Shown here: piece after piece, positions 1-6,463 of the stretch | Layout of the letters: the number at the start of each line of letters is the position of its first letter | How positions within the stretch are numbered: position 1 is the stretch's first letter | From: an uncultured Clostridia bacterium | Lineage (GTDB): Bacteria > Bacillota > Clostridia > Christensenellales > UBA1242 | DNA: 15,079 nucleotides | Direction: 5' to 3' | Assembly: GCA_947631485.1 (NCBI GenBank) | Contig: CANRLJ010000007.1 | Location: 1 to 15,079, forward strand | Program-made: the position numbers and the translations under genes | Notes under the pieces: model-generated | What the model saw: only the letters and a program-made list of their open reading frames with translations | What the model was told of the DNA's origin: nothing | Database searches by the model: none

Positions 1-651
1 AACTTTGCGTATTTGATGCAGAAACATCCCGACTCAAAAGATTTGATTAAAGATGTCCTGATGATGGGCGGAGCACCTTATGGAATAAAATCAAATCCAA
101 AACACAACTCCTTCAACATCCGAACAGACACTCCTGCCTTCAAATACACCATAGATTCTGGGCTGCCAATAGTGATGGTTCCATCAAGCATTGGAAGAGA
201 CCAAGGCCATTTCACCGAACAACAGGTGGAACAATTAAAAAACACAAACGATGTCGGAAGATTTTTGGCAAAGACCTTTGAAACATATTGGGAGCCAAAT
301 TATGACGACAGAAGAATTGCCACAAACGACATTTCTGCAATCTACTATCTCACCCACCCACTGCTTTACAAGACAAAAAGGGCGGACATAGAACTTGTTG
401 TAAAGACCGGGCAAACAATCGCCCACAACAACAGAAAAGGGCAGTTTAAGATTGTCGTTGGACTGAGACGAAAGAGATTTCAAAAGATGCTGTTCAAAAA
501 ACTCGAAGAGATGAACGACATCACTTTGCCAGAAATCCACTCTCCAGCAAGACTGAAACCCATAAAACATGTGGCTGCAAAAAAAACAGCCAAAAAGTCC
601 ACAAAACGCACAACAAAAAAGGCAAACGACACAACAAAAACGAGGCAGTAA
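1..651 (+). CDS. Nucleoside-hydrolase-like protein, C-terminal part (5' end outside window)
   Basis: The frame is open from base 1, so the start codon lies outside the window. The first residues (NFAYLMQKHP, then VLMMGGAPYG) match the region of inosine-uridine nucleoside hydrolases that follows the GPLTN motif. Further on are SFNIRTDTPAF (family form EFN...DPEAA), a GLPIVMVP strand and ATNDISAIYYL (family form HDPLAV). Members of this family cleave the N-glycosidic bond of ribonucleosides for salvage, usually in the cytosol. Two family-conserved positions differ here: Glu of E-x-N is Ser, and His of HD is Asn (codon 325-327), while the Asp is kept. After the core come about 28 residues with 9 Lys, 2 Arg and 7 Thr (565-648). 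The gene converges on leuS with an 11-base gap and no visible terminator. Superfamily membership is fairly sure; activity as a hydrolase is doubtful. Confidence 0.75.
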   Translation, partial: NFAYLMQKHPDSKDLIKDVLMMGGAPYGIKSNPKHNSFNIRTDTPAFKYTIDSGLPIVMVPSSIGRDQGHFTEQQVEQLKNTNDVGRFLAKTFETYWEPNYDDRRIATNDISAIYYLTHPLLYKTKRADIELVVKTGQTIAHNNRKGQFKIVVGLRRKRFQKMLFKKLEEMNDITLPEIHSPARLKPIKHVAAKKTAKKSTKRTTKKANDTTKTRQ

Positions 652-662
652 ATCACGGCCTC

Positions 663-3080
663 TTATTTTATTATGTTTATTATCTTGTTTGGAATATAAA
701 TCAATTTTTTCACTTCAAAACCCTCTGTGAGTTTTGGATAGTTTTGCCTTAAATATTCCAGCACCTCATCTTGATTTAGGTCTCTCTTAATCGAAACAAC
801 CTTTGCAAGTTTTCCATTTACCTGCACAGGAATTTGAATCACGTCCTCCACCAAATATTTTTCATCATATTTTGGCCAAGAATCATCCAAAATTTCAGCG
901 TGGAAAACTCTTTCATAAATTTCACTTGTGATATGTGGTGCCAAAGGATTGAGAAGAAGCAGAAAATCACGAAGTTCTTGTTTTGTGATAAATCCGTCAT
1001 CACGCACTTTTTTGATGAAAATCATCAGTGCCGAAATTATGGTGTTAAGTTTGAGGTTTTCATAATCCTCTCCCACCTTCTTAATCAATCGATTAAGTTC
1101 AAAGATATGTTCTTTGCTTATCTCGTCGCCCTTAACCATGTCTTGAAGTGCCCAAACCCTGTCAAGAAATGTGGTGATTCCTGTTATGCCGTCATAAGTC
1201 CAAGGTGTGTTGTCCTCATAGCCGCCCAAAAAGTGAACATGCAGCCTTGCAGCATCCACGCCATATTTGTCGATGACCTCCATTGGTGAAACGCCATTTG
1301 TGGAACTTTTGCTCATCTTTTTGCCTGTATCATCCAAAATCAAACCGCTGCCCATCTTTCGCAAAAATGGGTCGCGTGTTGGCACTGCACCGATGTCATA
1401 CAAAAAGTTCTGCCAGAAAAATGCATAAAGCACGTGACGAGTGATATGCTCCGTTCCGCCAGTGTAACAATCCACACTTCCCCAATATTTAAGTTTGTCA
1501 AAGTCGGCAAGGGCCTTGTCGTTGTGTGGGTCACAATATCTCAGCCAATACCAACTGCTGCCAGCCCAGTTTGGCATGGTGTCGGTTTCACGCTTGGCGT
1601 CTCTTCCACACTTAGGACATTTGCAATTCACAAAGTCGGTTATTTTTGATATTGGACTGTCGCCGTTTTTGTTTGGCAAATAATCCTTTGTTTCAGGCAA
1701 AATCAAAGGCAAATCGGCTTCATCAAGAGGCACAATGCCACAATGGTCACAAAAGACAACAGGAAATGGCTCTCCCCAATAGCGCTGTCTGTTAAAACTC
1801 CAATCCTGCATTTTATAGTTTGTGGTCTTTTTGCCAACGCCCAAAGAAATGACCTTTTCGGCAATCTTTTTCTTGGCTGTTTTCACATCAAGCCCAGTAA
1901 ACTCAGCAGAATTCAACATTTTGTAGTTTTTTTCAAGATATTCCTTCTTCTCAACGGCATGTTTCGAACAATCTCCTTCAATGACCTGCACCATAGGAAT
2001 ATCAAAAGCCTTGGCAAACTCAAAGTCGCGTTGGTCATGAGAAGGAACAGCCATAACCGCCCCAGAGCCATAGCCTGCAAGCACAAAATCTGCAACATAA
2101 ATTGTCACTTTCTTGCCGTTTACAGGATTGATTGCAAACAACCCTTCAAGCACGCAACCCGTCTTTTCCTTTTGATCAGACAGTCTGTCAAACTCGCTTC
2201 TGAGTGCCGTCTTTTTACGATATGCCAAAACATCCTTAAAGTTTTTTATGTTGTTTTTAAGGTTGTCCACAAGTTTGTTTTCTGGAGCAAGCACCATAAA
2301 TGTGATGCCATAGATTGTTTCGATGCAGGTTGTGAAAATGTCAAATGTGCCCAATTTTTTGTTGTTTTCGTCCACAACATCAAAGGAAACTTGCATGCCC
2401 TCGCTCTTTCCAATCCAATTTCTTTGTGCTTCTTTAAGGCTTTCCGCCATGTCTATGCGGTCGATGTTTCCAAGCATCTGTTCGCAATAGTCACGCATCT
2501 TCAAAAACCAAACATTGCGTTCCTTCTGAACAACATCCCCGCCGCAACGGTCGCATTTTCCACCCTGGCTGTCCTCGTTTGAAAGGACAGTCTGGCAATT
2601 TGGACAGAAGTTCACAACGCCCCTCTGTTTGTATGCCTTTCCATGCTTTAACAGTTGCAGAAAAATCCATTGTGTCCATTTGTAATACTCTGGGTCACTT
2701 GTGCAGATGGTGCGGTCATAATCAAACGACATGCCAAGTTTCTTAAACTGTTCTTCAAAGCGTTTCATGCCATCTCGCACAAACTCATGAGGGTCTGTGC
2801 CTTTCTTTATTGCCGCATTTTCAGCAGGCAAACCAAAAGCATCTCCCCCAATAGGAAACAACACGTTAAAGCCATTTAATCTCTTGTAACGCGCAAGAGC
2901 ATCGGCAGGAATTGTGCCTTTCATATGTCCCATATGAAGGTTTCCGCCGCTGACATTTGGAAACTCATACAAAATATAATATTTTGGCTTTGTAGGGTGA
3001 AAATCAACCGCTTTGAAGGTGTTGTCTTTAAACCACTTGTCCTGCCATTTTTTCTCAATAGAAACAAAATCGTAATTCAT
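663..3080 (-). CDS. leuS: Leucine--tRNA ligase (LeuRS)
   Basis: Charges tRNA-Leu with leucine in the cytoplasm. The protein is 805 aa, a normal length for bacterial LeuRS. The class I signature HMGH is at residues 49-52 and KMSKS at 588-592. Two Cys pairs (CPNC and CDRC) form a zinc-ribbon-like insert, and a second Cys-rich insert sits near FCDHC...CPKC. The CP1 editing domain is present, with YGSGAVMAVPSHDQRD keeping the Asp of HDQRD. The threonine-rich editing peptide, however, reads TTCIET (250-255) instead of the common TTRPDT. The ATG at 3080 is chosen over one 13 codons upstream because GAGGA lies 4 bases before it and the residues MNYDFVSIEKKWQ start like family members. A strong promoter at 3110-3139 gives a leader of about 20 nt, so there is no room for a T-box. 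Confidence 0.97.
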   Translation of the reverse strand: MNYDFVSIEKKWQDKWFKDNTFKAVDFHPTKPKYYILYEFPNVSGGNLHMGHMKGTIPADALARYKRLNGFNVLFPIGGDAFGLPAENAAIKKGTDPHEFVRDGMKRFEEQFKKLGMSFDYDRTICTSDPEYYKWTQWIFLQLLKHGKAYKQRGVVNFCPNCQTVLSNEDSQGGKCDRCGGDVVQKERNVWFLKMRDYCEQMLGNIDRIDMAESLKEAQRNWIGKSEGMQVSFDVVDENNKKLGTFDIFTTCIETIYGITFMVLAPENKLVDNLKNNIKNFKDVLAYRKKTALRSEFDRLSDQKEKTGCVLEGLFAINPVNGKKVTIYVADFVLAGYGSGAVMAVPSHDQRDFEFAKAFDIPMVQVIEGDCSKHAVEKKEYLEKNYKMLNSAEFTGLDVKTAKKKIAEKVISLGVGKKTTNYKMQDWSFNRQRYWGEPFPVVFCDHCGIVPLDEADLPLILPETKDYLPNKNGDSPISKITDFVNCKCPKCGRDAKRETDTMPNWAGSSWYWLRYCDPHNDKALADFDKLKYWGSVDCYTGGTEHITRHVLYAFFWQNFLYDIGAVPTRDPFLRKMGSGLILDDTGKKMSKSSTNGVSPMEVIDKYGVDAARLHVHFLGGYEDNTPWTYDGITGITTFLDRVWALQDMVKGDEISKEHIFELNRLIKKVGEDYENLKLNTIISALMIFIKKVRDDGFITKQELRDFLLLLNPLAPHITSEIYERVFHAEILDDSWPKYDEKYLVEDVIQIPVQVNGKLAKVVSIKRDLNQDEVLEYLRQNYPKLTEGFEVKKLIYIPNKIINIIK

Positions 3081-3090
3081 AAAATCCTCG

Positions 3091-3127
3091 AATAAAAAAA
3101 CTTGTTTACATTGTAGCAAACAAGTTT
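3091..3127 (-). terminator. Intrinsic terminator of the 3145-3858 gene, overlapping the leuS promoter
   Basis: Perfect 10-bp inverted repeat AAACTTGTTT / AAACAAGTTT (3118-3127 and 3098-3107) with a 10-base loop, followed on the minus strand by a T run (3091-3097). It lies just after the stop codon of the membrane-protein gene. The loop contains the TACAAT -10 box of leuS. A T run on the plus-strand side means it could act in both directions. Confidence 0.7.
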
Positions 3128-3139
3128 ATTTTTTGTCAA
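3110..3139 (-). promoter_or_regulatory. leuS promoter
   Basis: On the minus strand, TTGACA (3134-3139), an 18-base spacer and TACAAT (3110-3115). The predicted start is near 3103, giving a leader of about 22 nt that contains the GAGGA ribosome site. The -10 box sits in the loop of the upstream gene's terminator. Confidence 0.75.
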
Positions 3140-3144
3140 GAAAA

Positions 3145-3858
3145 TTATTCTTTTTTCCTTATCAGCCCCAACACCGAACTCATCGCGATGAGAAGCAGTG
3201 CTGGCACATAGGTGTAGAAGGCAATGTTGTATGTGAAGAAAAACTCAACAATCTTGCCGGAAAGGTTGAACAGCAGGAAGCCCTCATAAACCATGCCGGT
3301 GATGAAGTTGCTTGCCAAAAGCACAAACATGCCCAAAGCCAAGAGCCAACTTGTCTTGAAGTGGAACAAAAACTCTAGGAAGGAAACAAAGAGGTTTGCA
3401 AAGCACATAAGGGCAATAAGTTCGACCGTTCCGATTGTGTAATACTCTGGCATCACAAAATAAACCACAAGACACAAAGCAACTCGCAAGGCGATGTTGA
3501 TTACTTTTGCAGCGATGCTGCCATTTAGCACAAGCGAATAGACAAAATAGAAGAACTGTGCCCCACAAAGCACACCCAAGGCAATAATCAAAAAGTTTTC
3601 GGTGAGATTTGCGATGTTATACAAAAGAAAATAGTCAGCGGCTGCCGTGGCTGCAAGCCCCAAAGAAATCAAATAGGTGGACGATTTAAAACTTACAAGC
3701 ACCAAAGACAGCACGCAACAACCAATCACGCAAGACCAAGACAAGATGTTGTTTTTCAAATCTCCCTTGATGCAAACATACACAAAAAGACCGAGTATGC
3801 CACCCGCCAAAAGCAGTGACAACAACAGCCTAATCAAATTGAAACCTTTAATCTTCAT
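3145..3858 (-). CDS. Polytopic membrane protein, possibly YhhN/TMEM86-like
   Basis: 237 aa with about eight hydrophobic helices (roughly residues 9-30, 38-57, 61-80, 89-113, 118-139, 144-165, 170-190 and 207-233) and a short basic tail, LIRKKE. It is an integral membrane protein. The helix count and spacing, the ADYFLL segment in helix 3 followed by GVLCGAQFFYFVY, and a late LLASNFITGM segment resemble the YhhN/TMEM86 (lysoplasmalogenase-like) family, where the usual motifs are GD-x-LL and SD. The second Asp is Asn here. The resemblance is weak and I do not claim the activity. There is no Shine-Dalgarno: TATAAT ends six bases before the ATG, so the mRNA is predicted to be leaderless. It is transcribed in the same direction as leuS but has its own terminator. 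Confidence 0.8.
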   Translation of the reverse strand: MKIKGFNLIRLLLSLLLAGGILGLFVYVCIKGDLKNNILSWSCVIGCCVLSLVLVSFKSSTYLISLGLAATAAADYFLLYNIANLTENFLIIALGVLCGAQFFYFVYSLVLNGSIAAKVINIALRVALCLVVYFVMPEYYTIGTVELIALMCFANLFVSFLEFLFHFKTSWLLALGMFVLLASNFITGMVYEGFLLFNLSGKIVEFFFTYNIAFYTYVPALLLIAMSSVLGLIRKKE

Positions 3859-3864
3859 AATGCT

Positions 3865-3893
3865 ATTATATCACACAAATCGACAAATACCAA
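3865..3893 (-). promoter_or_regulatory. Promoter of the 3145-3858 gene, predicted leaderless
   Basis: Minus strand TTGGTA (3888-3893), a 17-base spacer and TATAAT (3865-3870). Only six bases (3859-3864) separate the -10 box from the ATG at 3858, so transcription should begin at or next to the start codon. No ribosome-binding site is present. Confidence 0.65.
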
Positions 3894-3932
3894 ACAAATT
3901 TGACATCAAAATAAATTAAATGGCATCTTTTC

Positions 3933-4751
3933 TCAGTTATTTTCGGTTTTGTCGGTTGCTTGTGCCAAATATTCGTAGTAGTCATAAATCAAATTGTTTA
4001 AATCAGCAACAATTCCTCTTATGTTTTTAAATTTCTTGGAAACATAATTAAGCCCAATCACAAGCCCATTTACAACCATCAAATCCTTTTTCTCACATGC
4101 CTTGATGATTGAATTTGTGACAAATTCCACATCATCCAACACATCTGTTCTCTTCTTTTCAAATTTCAACACAGACAGCACCTGATTGCAACTCTTCACA
4201 ACCTCTGCCAACAATTCAGATAGGTGTGGAAATTCCTCTTCCACAACCGTCTCCTCAACAACAGGCTTTGGTGCTGCTTTTTCTGCCTCTTCCTCTTGTT
4301 TCAATATGTCATCTGCAGTCAAATTTGATTTAAGTTCAAATATTTTGCAGATGCTGTCTCTAAATGGTTTTACAATTTTGTCGAGGAAGTTTTGCATTGG
4401 TGTCAGTTTGCTGTCCTGAAAATATGTCTCCAAAAATTGATTTGTGTTTAGTTTTTCATTTATCAAATCGTTGAAGATAGACACGCAAAGAGCCAGCCTC
4501 TTTTCGTCCTCACTTGGCAAAGCCAGCCTGACCACACCCGACTTTTTGTCAATGGAAAAAGCCTTTGAAAACTCAGTTTCTTCGTCAAAGTCCTGCAAGC
4601 AGTCGGCCAACAACTCCAAAATATCTTCGCTGTTTGTCATAACTGCAAGAAATTTGTCAAGTCTTTTGTTTAAGTCCAAGAATTTGCCTGTCAAAACATC
4701 ATTGCAAGCCACAACAAATCTTTCCACATCAAGAATATTGGTTGCCTCCAT
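3933..4751 (-). CDS. Hypothetical two-part alpha-helical protein
   Basis: 272 aa, with no signal peptide or membrane segment, so probably cytosolic. I do not recognise the family. Residues 1 to about 150 look helical and rich in Leu, Asp and Lys. A low-complexity acidic/Pro/Ala linker follows (about 150-175, with QEEEAEKAAPKP and VVEETVVEEEF). A second helical part rich in Lys, Asp, Val and Asn runs to the end. A helix-linker-helix layout of this kind is common in scaffold or partner-binding proteins, but that is only inference. The start is supported by GGAGG four bases upstream of the ATG. It is divergent from the DUF4364 gene across a 120-base AT-rich gap. No terminator hairpin is visible after its stop. 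It could be lineage-specific. Confidence 0.8.
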   Translation of the reverse strand: MEATNILDVERFVVACNDVLTGKFLDLNKRLDKFLAVMTNSEDILELLADCLQDFDEETEFSKAFSIDKKSGVVRLALPSEDEKRLALCVSIFNDLINEKLNTNQFLETYFQDSKLTPMQNFLDKIVKPFRDSICKIFELKSNLTADDILKQEEEAEKAAPKPVVEETVVEEEFPHLSELLAEVVKSCNQVLSVLKFEKKRTDVLDDVEFVTNSIIKACEKKDLMVVNGLVIGLNYVSKKFKNIRGIVADLNNLIYDYYEYLAQATDKTENN

Positions 4752-4824
4752 AAAACCTCCACTACGAACATTTTAACATAAATGAATAAAAAAACAAATA
4801 AATTTGCAAACAAGCATAAAAAAA

Positions 4825-4853
4825 TTGATTTTTTCAGAAATAAATGATAAAAT
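4825..4853 (+). promoter_or_regulatory. Promoter of the DUF4364 gene
   Basis: TTGATT (4825-4830), a 17-base spacer and TAAAAT (4848-4853). The predicted start near 4860 leaves a leader of about 12 nt containing the AAAGGA site (4859-4864). On the opposite strand a weaker TAAAAT (4770-4775) could serve the divergent gene, but no good -35 box accompanies it. Confidence 0.6.
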
Positions 4854-4871
4854 TTCAGAAAGGAAACGCAA

Positions 4872-5405
4872 ATGGATTATGATGCAGTCACAAACAAATT
4901 GATAATATTGTTCTGTCTGGACAAAATGGAGATGCCCCTGACAGAAAATTCTATCATTGAAATATGCTCAGTGAAAAACAACTGGATAAACTATATGGAC
5001 TGTCTGGATTTGTTGTATCAGTTGTCAGAGGCAAAACTCATCTACAAAACAGAGTGCAAAGAAGGCGAAATGCGCTACAGCCTCACCTTTGAAGGAAGGG
5101 ATTGCCTGTCATATTTCTATAAACGAATACCAAACAACTTGAGAGACGCCATAACAGAATACAGCAAAGCCAACAGACTGACAATCAAACAATCGCAAGA
5201 GTATTATGCAAACTACACAGATGCGGATGATGGCTCATATCTTGTCACAATGCGAATATATGAAAGCCTAATCTCCACCCCGCTTTTTGAGATAAATGTC
5301 AAAGCCCCAACGCGACAATCTGCAGAAGAGGCTTGCAAGAAATGGCGACAATCCGCACCAAATGTCTATGAATATATTTTCGACAATTTGATAAACACAG
5401 ACTAG
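4872..5405 (+). CDS. DUF4364 family protein (winged-helix-like)
   Basis: 177 aa. The pattern matches the DUF4364 family of Clostridia from end to end: an N-terminal KLIILFCLDKMEMPLTENSI, then WINYMDCLDLLYQLSEAKLIYK, RYSLTFEGRDCLSYFYKRIP, a middle SQEYYANYTDADDGSYLV, and a C-terminal EINVKAPTRQSAEEACKKW. The first roughly 85 residues look like a winged helix-turn-helix, and the last roughly 80 like an alpha/beta domain. The family is presumed to bind DNA or regulate transcription; its target is unknown. The start is set by AAAGGA 7 bases before the ATG. It lies directly upstream of the ABC exporter genes, which have their own promoter, so a regulatory link is possible but unproven. I see no terminator after it. 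Confidence 0.88.
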   Translation: MDYDAVTNKLIILFCLDKMEMPLTENSIIEICSVKNNWINYMDCLDLLYQLSEAKLIYKTECKEGEMRYSLTFEGRDCLSYFYKRIPNNLRDAITEYSKANRLTIKQSQEYYANYTDADDGSYLVTMRIYESLISTPLFEINVKAPTRQSAEEACKKWRQSAPNVYEYIFDNLINTD

Positions 5406-5446
5406 AAATAACACACAAAATATGGTGTATTATGCATTGCATACCA

Positions 5447-5460
5447 CACAACAAGTTGTG
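5447..5460. promoter_or_regulatory. Operator-like dyad upstream of the ABC operon
   Basis: Perfect inverted repeat CACAAC-AA-GTTGTG, about 36 bases before the -35 box of the ABC operon. A looser dyad, TATGCATTGCATA, lies at 5431-5443. There is no T run, so these are not terminators. A protein-binding role is inference only. Confidence 0.3.
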
Positions 5461-5495
5461 CAGTTCAAATATTTGAGAGGGTCGACATAAACTTG

Positions 5496-5524
5496 TTGAC
5501 TTTTTTGTTGTGTTTTGATATAAT
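5496..5524 (+). promoter_or_regulatory. ABC operon promoter, predicted leaderless
   Basis: TTGACT (5496-5501), a 17-base spacer and a perfect TATAAT (5519-5524). The ATG at 5531 begins only six bases after the -10 box, and no Shine-Dalgarno precedes it. The start of transcription should coincide with the start codon. Confidence 0.75.
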
Positions 5525-5530
5525 AACTCT

Positions 5531-6463
5531 ATGAGTGAAGATAATATTGTCTTAGATGTAAAAAATCTTTCTGTTTTAATCAAGGATCGTTTCCTTGTAA
5601 AAAATGTCTATCTGCAAGTGCACTCTGGCGAGTGCATAGGTGTTATTGGCGAAGCAAAATCAGGAAAAACAAGCCTGATTAAAGCGGTTTCTGGCACGCT
5701 TCCAATCAGCCCGGGACAAGTTGTATTTTTGGGACAAGACATATATTCAAACAAAAAAGTTTTGACAAAGGTCAGCACGTGCTTTGACCCTCCTGTTTTC
5801 TTCAAATATCAGTCAGTTTATGAAAACATGAAATATGTTGCAATGCTAAATCCAAACTTCAGCAAAGAAAAGATAATCGACATCCTGAAAAAGTTTGGTC
5901 TGGAAAAAAAGATTAAGACAAAAGTTCTTTTCTTGTCCTACTATGAAAAAAAACTGATGTCCCTTGCCCTTGGCTTTATGACAAAGCCAAAACTTTTGTT
6001 GCTTGACGAACCTTTCAAAAACATGCCAAAATCACACTTAAACACAATAAAAGAATACATCCAAGAGGTCAGGAAAAACGGGACAGCAATCATCATCACC
6101 TCAAACAACATAGAATCCCTTGACGAACAATGCGACCGATATATCTTCATGGAAAGCAGAGAGATAAAAAACATCCTCACACAAGGCGAAATAAACAAAT
6201 TCACAAGTGGAACAACCTTTGCCTATGTGAAAGTCAAATATCCTCACTATGTTGGCAGACTGATAATGGACAACTTCTTTTTGAAGGTCAAAATCCTAAA
6301 CAGAAAGGTGCTTTTTGAGGCTGACGAAAAAACAACAGCACAAATCGTCAGACACCTGACAAAACAAAATCTTGCAGTTTACAGTGCTGGATATATAAAC
6401 AAAAAGGCGGACATAATCTTTGCCAACCTTACCCCTTATTTCAAGGAGGAAGCCGGGGCGTGA
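5531..6463 (+). CDS. ABC transporter ATP-binding protein with atypical motifs
   Basis: 310 aa, the cytosolic ATPase half of an exporter; residues 1 to about 220 form the nucleotide-binding domain. Walker A is GEAKSGKT (40-47) and Walker B is LLLLDEP (155-161) with the catalytic Glu. Other motifs are unusual. The signature is LSYYEKK (135-141) rather than LSGGQ. The Q-loop region is FDPPVFF without a clear Gln. The H-loop is SN (191-192) in place of SH. The D-loop is not the usual GLDP. Residues about 225-310 form an extra C-terminal domain. The overall style is that of ABC-2 (CcmA/YxlF-like) exporters. It overlaps the permease by four bases (GTGA), so the two are translationally coupled. The substrate is unknown. 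It may hydrolyse ATP poorly or work in an asymmetric dimer. Confidence 0.9.
   Translation: MSEDNIVLDVKNLSVLIKDRFLVKNVYLQVHSGECIGVIGEAKSGKTSLIKAVSGTLPISPGQVVFLGQDIYSNKKVLTKVSTCFDPPVFFKYQSVYENMKYVAMLNPNFSKEKIIDILKKFGLEKKIKTKVLFLSYYEKKLMSLALGFMTKPKLLLLDEPFKNMPKSHLNTIKEYIQEVRKNGTAIIITSNNIESLDEQCDRYIFMESREIKNILTQGEINKFTSGTTFAYVKVKYPHYVGRLIMDNFFLKVKILNRKVLFEADEKTTAQIVRHLTKQNLAVYSAGYINKKADIIFANLTPYFKEEAGA

Noticed and set aside
1743..2582. Plus-strand 279-codon open frame inside leuS
   Set aside because: It lies wholly within leuS on the opposite strand. The translation has no recognisable family features, and the leuS frame has clear catalytic motifs throughout.
3098..3127. Inverted repeat before leuS as a CIRCE or T-box element
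   Set aside because: The arms (AAACTTGTTT) do not match the CIRCE sequence, and the predicted leader is far too short for a T-box.
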